In this document: piece by piece, positions 26,785 through 35,224 of the stretch
Numbering within the stretch: the first letter of the stretch is position 1
Layout of the letters: every line of letters begins with the position of its first letter
NCBI RefSeq assembly: GCF_963677715.1
Contig: NZ_OY782495.1
Coordinates: forward strand, 2,780,001-2,844,000
Direction of reading: 5' to 3'
Length of the DNA stretch: 64,000 nucleotides
From: an uncultured Bacteroides sp.
GTDB taxonomy: Bacteria > Bacteroidota > Bacteroidia > Bacteroidales > Bacteroidaceae
Position numbers and translations under genes: made by a program
Notes under the pieces: generated by a model
What the model saw: only the letters and a program-made list of their open reading frames with translations
The model's database searches: none
What the model was told of the DNA's origin: nothing

Positions 26785-27678
26785 TTAATTTTCTATTTCC
26801 TTAATCTTTGATTTTATATAGAGACTGATTTCTTCCATTTGCCATTTAGGAGTGGAGGTTGCACCACAAATGCCTATGGATTTTGCACTCTTGAAGAGTG
26901 ATACATCGATTCCTTCGGTGCTTTCTATGAGATAAGCGTTTGGATTTATTTTTTTGCATTCATTAAACAAAACTTTTCCATTGGAACTTTTCTTTCCGCT
27001 AACAAAAAATATTAAGTCATGAGAAGCCGCAAAATTACGGATGTTGGGCATCCTGTTTGCTACTTGGCGGCAAATCGTATCGTAATATTCAAAAGTCGCT
27101 TCGGGAGAAATATGATCTTTAATGTATTCTACTATTTTTTTAAATTCGTCGAGCGACTTGGTGGTTTGCGAGTATAGCCGGATGCTTTTACTGAAATCTA
27201 ATTTCTCGGCTTCTTCAAAATGCTCTATGACAATAGCTTCGCCTGAGGTTTGACCAACAAGACCTAATACTTCTGCATGTCCGTTTTTGCCGTAAATAAC
27301 AATTTGCTTTTCTTCGGTTTCTTCTTCAGCATTGTTTTCTTGTGTGTGTTCTTGTTTTATTCGTTTCTGCAAACGCAACACAACAGGACAAGTCGCATCG
27401 ATAAGTTCTATATTGTTTTTGCGTGCAATTTCATAGGTTTCCGGTGGTTCTCCGTGGGCACGCAATAGAACTTTTACATCATGAAGCTTCTTGAAATCTT
27501 CATGGTCAATGGCAATAAGGCCTTTAGTTTCTAAACGTTCGACCTCTCGTCCATTATGAACAATATCTCCGAGGCAATAAAGCGTTTTCCCGTTAGAGAG
27601 TTCTTCTTCAGTCTTTTTTATGGCATTTACAACTCCAAAGCAGAAGCCGGAGCCTTCGTCTATTTCTACTTTTATCAT
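26785..27678 (-). CDS. ispH: 4-hydroxy-3-methylbut-2-enyl diphosphate reductase
   Basis: The last step of the MEP isoprenoid pathway, producing IPP and DMAPP with a [4Fe-4S] cluster. The three cluster cysteines are at 13 (GFCFGVV), 97 (DATCPVV) and 203 ([10 protein letters not shown]). The histidines at 41 (HNGREV), 75 (RAHGEPP) and 134 (GHAEVLG) are also present. An acidic, low-complexity insert (about 109-124, EQENN/EEETEE-like) sits between the Cys97 helix and QIVIYG. 297 aa. It follows cmk by 28 bases on the same strand; dxr of the same pathway is at the far end of the window. Confidence 0.96.
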   Translation of the reverse strand: MIKVEIDEGSGFCFGVVNAIKKTEEELSNGKTLYCLGDIVHNGREVERLETKGLIAIDHEDFKKLHDVKVLLRAHGEPPETYEIARKNNIELIDATCPVVLRLQKRIKQEHTQENNAEEETEEKQIVIYGKNGHAEVLGLVGQTSGEAIVIEHFEEAEKLDFSKSIRLYSQTTKSLDEFKKIVEYIKDHISPEATFEYYDTICRQVANRMPNIRNFAASHDLIFFVSGKKSSNGKVLFNECKKINPNAYLIESTEGIDVSLFKSAKSIGICGATSTPKWQMEEISLYIKSKIKEIEN

Positions 27679-27706
27679 ATTTTTGTTTTTTAGGATTGCA
27701 CGGTGT

Positions 27707-28396
27707 CTATAACCCTGCGATTTTGTTAAATTGCTTCAGAAGCCATGCTCTCTGCTCGTCGATAGTCATGTTGCTATTATCGAGAAGAATAGCATCTTTC
27801 GCTTTGCGTAAAGGACTTACTTTACGATTTTGGTCCATAAAGTCTCTCTCTTTTACATTTTTAAGAATTTCTTCAAAGCTGGCTTCCTGCCCTTTAGCTT
27901 TAAGTTCGTCATATCTTCGTTGTGCACGAATCTCAGGAGAAGCAGTAACAAAGATTTTTAATTCTGCGTTAGGGAAAACGGTTGTTCCGATATCGCGCCC
28001 GTCCATAACGATTCCTTTGGCATTTCCCATTGCTTGTTGCTGCTTTACCATTGTTTTTCGTACAAATTCCAATGCACTAATAGGGCTTACTTTAGAAGAA
28101 ACAGCCATTGAACGAATTTTGTTTTCTACGTTTATATTATTTAAGTACGTGTCAGGATGTTTGGTTTCTTGGTTAATGCGGAAGGAAATGTCAATGTCAT
28201 CGAGGCGACGTTTAAGCTCTGATTCATTTATTTCTTCGTTATTGAAAATACCATTTTCGATGCTATATAATGTCACGGCGCGATACATTGCACCGCTATC
28301 TATATATATGTAGCCTATTTCTTTAGCTAAATCTTTAGCCATTGTACTTTTGCCGCAAGAAGAATATCCATCTATTGCTATTGTTATCTTTTTCAT
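27707..28396 (-). CDS. cmk: cytidylate kinase
   Basis: Phosphorylates CMP and dCMP to the diphosphates with ATP. The P-loop is [19 protein letters not shown], followed by the CMP-binding [15 protein letters not shown]. The core has [24 protein letters not shown], and the lid is around [13 protein letters not shown]. 229 aa is family length. It precedes ispH (28 bases) in an apparent two-gene operon, a pairing common in Bacteroidales. Upstream on its strand are two candidate -7 elements. Confidence 0.96.
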   Translation of the reverse strand: MKKITIAIDGYSSCGKSTMAKDLAKEIGYIYIDSGAMYRAVTLYSIENGIFNNEEINESELKRRLDDIDISFRINQETKHPDTYLNNINVENKIRSMAVSSKVSPISALEFVRKTMVKQQQAMGNAKGIVMDGRDIGTTVFPNAELKIFVTASPEIRAQRRYDELKAKGQEASFEEILKNVKERDFMDQNRKVSPLRKAKDAILLDNSNMTIDEQRAWLLKQFNKIAGL

Positions 28397-28475
28397 CTTT
28401 TATGTATTTAGTATTATAGTAATCTCCCGCTTTTAGGCACTTTTTTTTGCTCTGTTTGCTTTCATTAAACAGAAG

Positions 28476-28483
28476 CAAATATA
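28476..28483 (-). promoter_or_regulatory. -7 element for cmk-ispH
   Basis: The minus strand reads TATATTTG, 80 bases before the cmk ATG. A second TATATTTG is at 28525-28532. Confidence 0.45.
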
Positions 28484-28555
28484 TTAATGATATTCTTTTT
28501 GAATATTTTAGCTCATTTTTTCGCCAAATATACTGCATTTTAAAAATATCTGCGT

Positions 28556-28717
28556 TACATTTGCGGCATTATTGAAATAAGGATCTTTTGCTATTCAAAT
28601 TCTTACCATGAACGCATGCGCTTTGATGGCAGGTGTATGAAGGATTAAAAAAATAAAAATGAGTGGCGATTTATGCAAAAAACAGTAGGTGAATAAGTCC
28701 TTTATCTGAAAATGTAC
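28556..28717 (+). other. gap upstream of tonB: extra -7 element and tiny ORF
   Basis: TACATTTG (28556-28563) matches the -7 consensus on the plus strand. About 45 bases later a 10-codon frame reads MNACALMAGV (28608-28640). I see no terminator or known RNA. This may be an upstream promoter with a longer tonB leader, or chance. Confidence 0.25.
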
Positions 28718-28725
28718 TATATTTG
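28718..28725 (+). promoter_or_regulatory. -7 element for tonB
   Basis: TATATTTG lies 39 bases before the ATG at 28765. An upstream in-frame start at 28723 falls inside this element and is excluded. Confidence 0.6.
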
Positions 28726-28764
28726 CCCCAAAGAGGAAATACGTTAAACAATTATATTGTAATT

Positions 28765-29445
28765 ATGGAAATTAAAAAATCACCAAAAGCAGATCTGGAG
28801 AGTAAAAAATCGACCTGGTTGCTTATCGGTTACGTGGTGGTGTTGGTTTTCATGTTCGTTGCGTTCGAATGGACAAAGCGTGACATAAAGATTGATACTA
28901 GCAAGGCTCTTACCGATGTCGTTTTTGAAGAGGAAATTATTCCTATAACGGAACAAGAACAAAAGGTTGCTCCTCCTCCTGATGCTCCTGCTGTGGCCGA
29001 AGTTCTGAATATTGTTGATGACAAGGCTGATATTCAGGAAACAGCTGTTGCTTCAACTGAAGAAACGGGTGCTAAGGTTGAAGTTAAGTACGTACCTATG
29101 GCAGTGAAAGAAGAAGAACCTGAAGAGCAGACTATCTTCCAAGTTGTAGAAGTAATGCCCGAATTTCCTGGTGGACAAGCTGCTTTGATGCAATTTCTTG
29201 CGAAAAACATCAAATATCCAACTATTGCTCAGGAAAATGGTACTCAAGGCCGTGTTATTGTACAGTTTGTGGTAAACAGAGACGGTTCTGTTGTTGATCC
29301 TGTAGTTGTTCGTAGTGTTGATCCTTATTTGGACAAGGAAGCTCTTCGTGTTATTGGGACCATGCCTAAATGGAAGCCTGGACAACAGAGAGGCAAGGCA
29401 GTACGTGTGAAATATACGGTGCCTGTGATGTTTAGATTACAATAA
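28765..29445 (+). CDS. tonB: TonB-family energy-transducing protein
   Basis: Couples the inner-membrane proton motive force to outer-membrane TonB-dependent (SusC-type) transporters. Start at the ATG of MEIKKSPKADLESKKS, 226 aa. One N-terminal span, about residues 17-35 (WLLIGYVVVLVFMFVAFEW), is followed by an acidic/Pro-containing periplasmic linker (VAPPPDAPAVAEV). The C-terminal TonB domain is at about 135-226 (EFPGGQAALMQFLAKNIKYP, GRVIVQFVVNRDGSV, the final YTVPVMFRLQ). Bacteroides carry several TonB paralogues. An ExbB/ExbD operon lies 3 kb downstream. It ends with a strong terminator, so it is a single gene. Confidence 0.93.
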   Translation: MEIKKSPKADLESKKSTWLLIGYVVVLVFMFVAFEWTKRDIKIDTSKALTDVVFEEEIIPITEQEQKVAPPPDAPAVAEVLNIVDDKADIQETAVASTEETGAKVEVKYVPMAVKEEEPEEQTIFQVVEVMPEFPGGQAALMQFLAKNIKYPTIAQENGTQGRVIVQFVVNRDGSVVDPVVVRSVDPYLDKEALRVIGTMPKWKPGQQRGKAVRVKYTVPVMFRLQ

Positions 29446-29461
29446 TCTCATATTAGCTTAT

Positions 29462-29494
29462 AAAAAGAGGCTGCTCTATAAGCAGCCTCTTTTT
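29462..29494 (+). terminator. terminator of tonB
   Basis: A perfect 14-bp stem, AAAAAGAGGCTGCT and AGCAGCCTCTTTTT, around loop CTATA, ending in T residues. Confidence 0.9.
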
Positions 29495-29522
29495 ATAAAT
29501 ACCGATTTATAATTTTTTTCTA

Positions 29523-30497
29523 ATGTTCGCAGCTTCTGAATTACTTGATATTGTAAATACCCATCTGTCTAAAATGGACTTTGATCGATCTCCTCGTGGA
29601 TTGTATGAGCCTATAAAATATGTATTGTCTATAGGAGGGAAGCGTATCCGGCCGGTTCTTATGATGATGGCATATAATTTGTATAAAAATAATATTTCGG
29701 AGATACTTTCATGTGCAGCTGGAATTGAGATGTATCATAATTACACACTTTTGCACGATGATTTGATGGATAAGGCGGACACGCGAAGAGGGAAAAAAAC
29801 TGTTCATAAGATTTGGAATGACAATGTGGCAATATTATCGGGTGATGCGATGTTGCTACTTGCATATCGACATATATCTGATTGCCCTTCTGAAAAACAG
29901 AAAGAAATTCTGGATTTATTTGGCTTTACAGCATTAGAAATATGCGAAGGTCAGCAATTGGATATGGAATTTGAACTGCGCGACGATGTTTCGGAAGTAG
30001 AATATCTGGAAATGATTCGGTTGAAAACGGCCGTATTGCTTGCTGCAAGTTTAAAGATAGGTGCTCTTTTGGGTGGAGCATCTGAAAAAGATGCAGATCT
30101 GCTATATGATGTAGGAATGAATCTTGGAGTGGCTTTTCAGTTAAAAGATGATCTTCTGGATATATATGGTAATCCTGTTATTTTCGGAAAAAAAATCGGG
30201 GGTGATATATTGTGTAATAAGAAGACTTATATTTTAATAAAGGCGCTGAAATTGGCTAATGCGAATCAGTCTTTTGAATTAATGGAGTGGATAAATGCTG
30301 TTTCTTATGATCCGGAAGAAAAAATTGCCAATATGACTAGGATCTATACAGAATTAGGCTTGAAAACGATTTGTGAGAGAAAGATGGAAATATATTATCA
30401 ACAGGCTTCGGATAGTTTAGCCCGTGTGCAGGTTGCGGAGGACTCTAAAAAAATGTTGATGGCGATGATTGACAATTTGATGTTTCGAGAAATGTAA
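29523..30497 (+). CDS. trans-polyprenyl diphosphate synthase (geranylgeranyl/octaprenyl type)
   Basis: Elongates allylic diphosphates with IPP to supply quinone side chains or other prenyl lipids. The first Asp-rich motif is HDDLMDKADTRRGKKTVHKIW (about 79-99) and the second is QLKDDLLDIYG (about 209-219), both DDxxD. The N-terminal GGKRIRPVLMMMAY is the usual IPP-binding part. 324 aa. Chain length cannot be read with confidence; residues before the first motif are bulky (MYHNYTLL). The product may feed MenA in this window (inference). An unknown gene follows 25 bases later. Confidence 0.93.
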   Translation: MFAASELLDIVNTHLSKMDFDRSPRGLYEPIKYVLSIGGKRIRPVLMMMAYNLYKNNISEILSCAAGIEMYHNYTLLHDDLMDKADTRRGKKTVHKIWNDNVAILSGDAMLLLAYRHISDCPSEKQKEILDLFGFTALEICEGQQLDMEFELRDDVSEVEYLEMIRLKTAVLLAASLKIGALLGGASEKDADLLYDVGMNLGVAFQLKDDLLDIYGNPVIFGKKIGGDILCNKKTYILIKALKLANANQSFELMEWINAVSYDPEEKIANMTRIYTELGLKTICERKMEIYYQQASDSLARVQVAEDSKKMLMAMIDNLMFREM

Positions 30498-30522
30498 AAA
30501 CGGTTTTAATGATTTTCGAATA

Positions 30523-31230
30523 ATGCCTTATAGAAGATTGCCGAATACTGATCAAGCAAGAATTCGAGCGCTTAAGTTAGCGGTTGATAAGGGTAATATG
30601 TATAATGTTTCTGAATTGGCTATTTCTCTGAAAACACTGACTGAAGCTCGCAATTTCCTATTGAAATTTGAAGGGGCACAAGCGTATTATAAAAATTGTT
30701 ATGAAAATCAGGCTAAAGGGGGGCGCAAACATTCCGCTAATGTAAAAGCAGCTCGTCTATATATATCTCATTTTATTCAAGTATTAAATTTATCAGTGCT
30801 CCGCTCAGAGATAAAACCTGTACATAAAACGTTGTACGGACTTCCTGTTAATACATTTAATGTTCCGGATTTGACTAGTGAAACCTCTGTAATTGAATGG
30901 GGAAGGAAGATCATTGAGGGGGAAATGCAACGAATCTCTCAAGGTGGCATCCCTATATATAATCCGACTATTGCAAAAGTTAAAGTACACTATGATATTT
31001 TTTCAGAAGGATATGATAACCAAAGGAGTTTGCAGGCTCTGACTTGCCGTAGTTTGGAGGAATTGGCCTTTATTAGGCCTAAAGCGGATGACATTATCCT
31101 TGATATATGGAATCAGGTGGAAAAAACATTTGAGAATACAACTCCCAACGAAAGACGTTTGGATAAATGCCGTGAATATGGTGTGGTTTATTATTATCGG
31201 GCTAAAGAGAGCCGGTTAGAAGAGGGATAA
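30523..31230 (+). CDS. conserved hypothetical protein, unrecognised
   Basis: I do not recognise a family function. 235 aa, soluble, with no signal or membrane span, Arg/Lys-rich and mostly helical by eye. It opens MPYRRLPNTDQARIRALKLAV and contains a basic stretch KGGRKHSANVKAARLYISHFIQVLN. The C-terminal part, YNPTIAKVKVHYDIFSEGYDNQ and beyond, looks like beta strands, perhaps a receptor- or domain-like fold. Intact frame, codon use like its neighbours. It lies between the prenyl synthase (25 bases) and tatD (one base), so it is almost certainly cotranscribed and translationally coupled with tatD. The basic N-terminal half would suit nucleic-acid binding, but this is a guess. Confidence 0.75.
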   Translation: MPYRRLPNTDQARIRALKLAVDKGNMYNVSELAISLKTLTEARNFLLKFEGAQAYYKNCYENQAKGGRKHSANVKAARLYISHFIQVLNLSVLRSEIKPVHKTLYGLPVNTFNVPDLTSETSVIEWGRKIIEGEMQRISQGGIPIYNPTIAKVKVHYDIFSEGYDNQRSLQALTCRSLEELAFIRPKADDIILDIWNQVEKTFENTTPNERRLDKCREYGVVYYYRAKESRLEEG

Positions 31231-31231
31231 A

Positions 31232-32011
31232 GTGAGAATTATAGATTCACATTCGCATTTATTTTTGGAAGAATTCTCATGCGATTTGGAGCAAGTGATT
31301 GAAAGGGCGCGATCTGCGGGTATTTCTCATATATTCATGCCTAATATCGATAGTACGACGATTGACGATATGCTTGCTGTTTGTTCTAGATATAAAGGGT
31401 ATTGTTTTCCGATGATCGGTTTGCATCCCACTAGCGTTAATGATTCTTACGGGGAGGAAATTTCAATTGTGATTGAAAAACTGAAATCGGCTAATGATTT
31501 TGTGGCTATTGGTGAAGTCGGAATGGATTTGTATTGGGATAAAACATATTTAAATCAGCAGTTAGCTGTTTTTGAAAGGCAGGTTCAATTGGCTATAGAT
31601 TATCAGTTACCAATAATTATTCATTGTCGGGAAGCTTTTGATTATATATATAAGGTGTTGTTGAAGTATAAGGAACATCCTCTTAGTGGCATCTTTCATA
31701 GTTTTTCCGGGACGCCTGAAGAAGTTGATAAAGTAATGGCTTTTAAACATTTTATGTTTGGCATTAATGGTACTATTACTTTTAAAAAATCGACTTTTCC
31801 CGAGACACTCAGGCATATTCCTTTAGAGCGCATTGTGCTGGAGACGGATTCGCCTTATTTGGCGCCAGTTCCTAATCGTGGAAAAAGAAATGAAAGTGCT
31901 TTTTTAAGAGCAACCTTAGTTAAGGTAGCCGATATTTATCAGCTATCACCCGAAGAGGTTGCTTATCAAACATCACAGAATTCTTTAAAAGTGTTTGGAA
32001 TGCTCAAATAA
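31232..32011 (+). CDS. tatD: TatD-family metal-dependent hydrolase/DNase
   Basis: A TIM-barrel metallohydrolase; TatD proteins have 3'-5' exonuclease activity and a suggested DNA-repair role. Metal-binding motifs are seen: DSHSHLF (His7, His9), the bridging Glu in VAIGEVGMDLYW, IIHCREAFDYI, GIFHSFSG and ETDSPYLAPVPNRGK. 259 aa, usual length. The start is GTG, one base after the previous stop (TAAaGTG), the only start that gives the canonical N-terminus. Confidence 0.94.
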   Translation: MRIIDSHSHLFLEEFSCDLEQVIERARSAGISHIFMPNIDSTTIDDMLAVCSRYKGYCFPMIGLHPTSVNDSYGEEISIVIEKLKSANDFVAIGEVGMDLYWDKTYLNQQLAVFERQVQLAIDYQLPIIIHCREAFDYIYKVLLKYKEHPLSGIFHSFSGTPEEVDKVMAFKHFMFGINGTITFKKSTFPETLRHIPLERIVLETDSPYLAPVPNRGKRNESAFLRATLVKVADIYQLSPEEVAYQTSQNSLKVFGMLK

Positions 32012-32098
32012 TCTGGTGTAGATTTTAAAGTTTATTAATTTTGGGACTTTATTAGATATAAAAAAAATAATAATGCTACAGAAAAAGAAAAAAAAGGA

Positions 32099-32106
32099 TA
32101 CATTTG
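32099..32106 (+). promoter_or_regulatory. -7 element upstream of tRNA-Ser
   Basis: TACATTTG lies about 60 bases before the tRNA. Another match, TAATTTTG, is at 32036-32043. Confidence 0.45.
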
Positions 32107-32167
32107 TAGCTGAAATAGCCAGCGACTGTCTTTTGAGGAGTATCCTCTATTTTTAATTAAGTCAGAA

Positions 32168-32255
32168 GGAGAGGTGCTCGAGTGGTTGAAGAGGCACGCC
32201 TGGAAAGCGTGTATACGCCAAAAGTGTATCGCGGGTTCGAATCCCGCTCTCTCCG
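32168..32255 (+). tRNA. tRNA-Ser (anticodon GGA)
   Basis: An 88-nt class II tRNA. Acceptor GGAGAGG pairs with TCTCTCC (one G-U). The anticodon loop CTGGAAA gives GGA, reading UCC and UCU. The long variable arm typical of serine tRNAs spans about 32212-32229, and the T arm is GCGGG-TTCGAAT-CCCGC. Discriminator G; CCA is not encoded. Confidence 0.95.
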
Positions 32256-32333
32256 CAAATTATGAGATATAGAGAATGAATGTAATAAATAAATAATTTA
32301 ATTAATTAATTAATCTTAAAAATTAGACACACA

Positions 32334-33155
32334 ATGAAAAAGTTATTTGCAATTGTTGCTGTGATGGGAGTCTTAACTTTTGGCTCAACTCAACTTGCTC
32401 AGGCTCAAGAAGATGCTCCTGCGGCGGAACAAACTGAACAAGCTAAGCCTGCTGCTGATCAGCCGGCTGCTGCCCAAAAAGCTTCTGCTACAACTGCTGA
32501 TGGTGTAGAGCAAGGCGGCATTCACAAAGAAATTAAAGTTAAGTTTATTGAAGGTACGGCATCTTTCATGAGTTTAGTTGCTATTGCTTTAGTTATTGGT
32601 TTGGCTTTCTGTATTGAAAGAATAATCTATCTTAGTCTAGCTGAAGTTAATTCTAAAAAACTGATTGCTGCTGTTGAAGCTGCTTTGGAAAAAGGAGATG
32701 TTGAGGCTGCTAAGGATGTTTGTCGTAATACTAGAGGTCCTATTGCATCAATTTTCTATCAGGGATTGATGAGAGTTGATCAGGGCATTGATGTTGTAGA
32801 AAAATCGGTTGTTTCTTATGGTGGTGTTCAGGCGGGTTATTTGGAGAAAGGATGCTCATGGATAACTTTATTTATTGCTATGGCTCCTTCATTAGGATTC
32901 TTGGGAACTGTTATTGGTATGGTTCAGGCATTCGATAAAATCCAACAAGTAGGTGATATCTCTCCAACGGTTGTTGCCGGTGGTATGAAAGTGGCCTTGA
33001 TCACTACTATTTTTGGACTTATCGTAGCATTGATTCTTCAGATTTTCTATAATTATGTTTTGTCTAAAATTGAAGCTATTACAAGCGATATGGAAGATTC
33101 TTCGATTACTTTGCTTGATTTAGTAATCAAATATAATTTGAAATATAAAAAATAA
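32334..33155 (+). CDS. exbB: ExbB/TolQ/MotA-family proton channel protein
   Basis: The inner-membrane proton channel subunit that, with ExbD, energises TonB-type or Tol-type machinery. 273 aa. Unlike E. coli ExbB, it starts with a cleavable-looking signal (MKKLFAIVAVMGVLTFGSTQLAQAQ) and an Ala/Gln/Pro-rich stretch to about residue 60. Spans follow at about 78-98 (SLVAIALVIGLAFCIERIIYL), 180-200 (ITLFIAMAPSLGFLGTVIGMVQAF) and 222-245 (VALITTIFGLIVALILQIFYN). The conserved LGFLGTVIGM and TTIFGL motifs are intact. It heads the operon with a small membrane protein and two ExbD proteins. Confidence 0.92.
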   Translation: MKKLFAIVAVMGVLTFGSTQLAQAQEDAPAAEQTEQAKPAADQPAAAQKASATTADGVEQGGIHKEIKVKFIEGTASFMSLVAIALVIGLAFCIERIIYLSLAEVNSKKLIAAVEAALEKGDVEAAKDVCRNTRGPIASIFYQGLMRVDQGIDVVEKSVVSYGGVQAGYLEKGCSWITLFIAMAPSLGFLGTVIGMVQAFDKIQQVGDISPTVVAGGMKVALITTIFGLIVALILQIFYNYVLSKIEAITSDMEDSSITLLDLVIKYNLKYKK

Positions 33156-33161
33156 TAAGAG

Positions 33162-33632
33162 ATGAGTAAGTTAACATATAAAGTGTCTTATTATGCACTG
33201 TATGCAATGTTTGCTGTCACTGTCGTTGTGTTAGGATTCTTTTACTTTGGAGGTGAAGATCCTAATCCGATGGTTCCTGATATGTCGCAACCAATATATA
33301 CAGATGCATTACTGTACCTTAATTATGCTTTGTTTGGCTTAGCTATAGCGGTTACACTTATTGCTTTTATCTTTCATTTTGGTACTGCCTTGAAAGATAA
33401 TCCCGTTAGTGCTTTGAAGTCATTCATTGGAGTTATTATATTGGCTGCAGTCTTGGTTGTTGCATGGTCAATGGGTAGTGGTGAAAAACTTTTGATGCCT
33501 GGGTATGACGGAACAGATAATGTTGATTTCTGGCTAAAGATAACGGATATGTTTCTTTATACTATTTATTTCTTACTGGTTGTAACAGTAGTTGCTATCA
33601 TAGGAAGTAGCATTAAGAAGAGATTATCTTAA
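33162..33632 (+). CDS. small four-span membrane protein of the exb operon
   Basis: I know of no assigned function. 156 aa with four predicted membrane spans: about 10-29 (YALYAMFAVTVVVLGFFYFG), 50-71 (LNYALFGLAIAVTLIAFIFHFG), 83-101 (FIGVIILAAVLVVAWSMGS) and 124-148 (MFLYTIYFLLVVTVVAIIGSSI). Loops are short. It lies 6 bases after exbB and 30 before exbD, so it is tightly embedded in the energising operon. An accessory subunit of the ExbB/ExbD complex is the natural guess (inference from position only). Confidence 0.75.
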   Translation: MSKLTYKVSYYALYAMFAVTVVVLGFFYFGGEDPNPMVPDMSQPIYTDALLYLNYALFGLAIAVTLIAFIFHFGTALKDNPVSALKSFIGVIILAAVLVVAWSMGSGEKLLMPGYDGTDNVDFWLKITDMFLYTIYFLLVVTVVAIIGSSIKKRLS

Positions 33633-33662
33633 ATTGAGAACTTTCAATCTAATAAAGTAATT

Positions 33663-34256
33663 ATGGCAAACGGAAGAAAAAAAGTTCCTGATATAAATTC
33701 GAGTTCAACGGCAGATATCGCTTTCTTATTGCTTATATTCTTTTTGATTACGACGTCTATGGATACTGATCGTGGTTTGGCAAGACGTTTGCCACCACCT
33801 CCAGATAAAGATCAGAAACAGGATGATGTAATCGTTAAGCAACGTAATGTGCTTGTTGTTTATTTAAATTTCCAAGATCAGTTGATGTGCGGAAAGGACT
33901 ATATTAACATTAAGCAATTAAGACAAAAAGCAAAGGATTTTATTTCTAATCCTTATAATGATGAAACATTACCCGAAAAGCATGCGAAGGATGTTCCGTT
34001 TTTTGGAAATGTGATGGTTACGGAAAAGCATGTTATTTCTTTGCAGAATGACCGTAATTCCACGTATCAGGCTTATATTAATGTTCAGAATGAGCTTGTT
34101 GCTGCTTATAATGAATTGAGAGATGAATTAGCTCAGGAAAAATGGCATAAGAATTACGCAAGTCTTGATGTTGATCAACAGAAAGCTATTCGTGATATTT
34201 ATCCACAGAGAATATCTGAGGCAGAACCTAAAAACTATGGAGGAGGAAAGAAGTAA
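33663..34256 (+). CDS. exbD: ExbD/TolR-family protein, long form
   Basis: A partner of ExbB: one N-terminal span with a proton-carrying Asp and a periplasmic domain. PDINSSSTADIAFLLLIFFLITTSMDTDRG holds the conserved Asp in the span (about residue 18). 197 aa is longer than the usual ~140. The extra length lies in the periplasmic part (about 95-170, including the basic stretch around LPEKHAKDVPFFGN and a helical QNDRNSTYQAYINVQNEL). The stop overlaps the next gene start (TAATG), giving coupled translation with the second ExbD. Confidence 0.92.
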   Translation: MANGRKKVPDINSSSTADIAFLLLIFFLITTSMDTDRGLARRLPPPPDKDQKQDDVIVKQRNVLVVYLNFQDQLMCGKDYINIKQLRQKAKDFISNPYNDETLPEKHAKDVPFFGNVMVTEKHVISLQNDRNSTYQAYINVQNELVAAYNELRDELAQEKWHKNYASLDVDQQKAIRDIYPQRISEAEPKNYGGGKK

Positions 34257-34720
34257 TGGGAAAATTTAATAAAACAGGTAAGCGAGAAATGCCTGCATTG
34301 AATACTTCTTCTCTGCCAGACTTAATTTTTACTTTGTTGTTCTTCTTTATGATTGTAACAACAATGAGAGAAGTCACACTAAAGGTTGAGTTTAAGGTTC
34401 CGACAGGTACTGAACTAGAAAAGCTGGAAAAGAAATCATTGGTTACGTTTATTTATGTAGGTAAGCCAACGGCTGAATTTCGTCAGAAGTTGGGTTCTGA
34501 GAGTCGTATCCAGTTAAATGATAGTTATGCTGAGGTAGCTCAGATTCAGGATTATATCATTCAGGAAAGATCAAGTATGAAAGAAGATGAACAGCCTTTT
34601 ATGACTGTATCTTTAAAAATTGATCAAGATACTAAAATGGGTATTGTTACTGATATCAAACAGGCTCTTCGTCAAGCTTATGCATTGAAAATTAATTATT
34701 CTGCGCAACTGCGAAAATAA
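34256..34720 (+). CDS. exbD: ExbD/TolR-family protein, short form
   Basis: The second ExbD of the operon, 154 aa. The span is LPDLIFTLLFFFMIVTTMREV with the membrane Asp in SSLPDLIF. The periplasmic domain ends with the ExbD-typical MGIVTDIKQALRQAYALKINYSAQ. The N-terminus KTGKREMPALNTSSLPD parallels the first copy, so this is a tandem duplicate that has diverged. Two ExbDs with one ExbB is common in Bacteroidetes. A terminator follows 23 bases later. Confidence 0.93.
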   Translation: MGKFNKTGKREMPALNTSSLPDLIFTLLFFFMIVTTMREVTLKVEFKVPTGTELEKLEKKSLVTFIYVGKPTAEFRQKLGSESRIQLNDSYAEVAQIQDYIIQERSSMKEDEQPFMTVSLKIDQDTKMGIVTDIKQALRQAYALKINYSAQLRK

Positions 34721-34743
34721 ATTAATTTATATAGATAAAAGAG

Positions 34744-34787
34744 TGAGGCTACTTTTCCGCAAGGGGAAATTGGCCTCATTTTTTTTA
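34744..34787 (+). terminator. terminator of the exb operon
   Basis: TGAGGC and GCCTCA enclose a second stem, TTTCC/GGAAA, followed by a run of eight or more T. Confidence 0.85.
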
Positions 34788-35224
34788 TCTCGTTTTTTTT
34801 AGATATTTTCCTCCTATTTATGCAGCGTTTCAGCTATTATTGAGAGAGCTGAAATTTGATTCTTTCACTTGATTATAACGCTTGGACAGACAGACTTTTA
34901 TTTGGCTTCCAGAAATGACTACAATGGATTTCGCCTCTTTCATGGAAAGAATCTTATATAGTTGCCATTGGATATAGCTATTTCGTCAACTCATTCGCGA
35001 ACTTATGCTTTTCGAAAAAGAGGCCGATTTACCGCAAAATCTTTCTGATGTCAGTCTGTAAACCTACTCAAATGTTCTTTCATTAACGTTCCAATTAAAA
35101 TTATCCAGATGAAAGGATATTCCAAGATTGCGACTTACTATTTGCCTGATAAAGACTTGGCGGATTTTAAGTTGTTTTCCGAGCCGTATTCTTGCTATTT
35201 TCATATTCAAATTCTTCACTCATA
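34788..35224 (+). other. gene-free gap with possible decayed coding sequence
   Basis: No intact gene. A plus-strand frame starting near 34917 reads codon-like sequence interrupted by stops (FASFMERILYSCHW, stop, LFRQLIRELMLFEKEADLPQ). A separate short frame near 35109 reads MKGYSKIATYYLPDKDLADF and ends at a stop about 39 codons on. The composition looks like old coding sequence, possibly a lost transposase or other mobile gene. I cannot name a family. Confidence 0.25.

Noticed and set aside
32290-32318. AATT-rich tandem stretch before exbB as a regulatory repeat
   Set aside because: A simple ATTA/TTAA microsatellite with no associated site; AT-rich leaders are common here.
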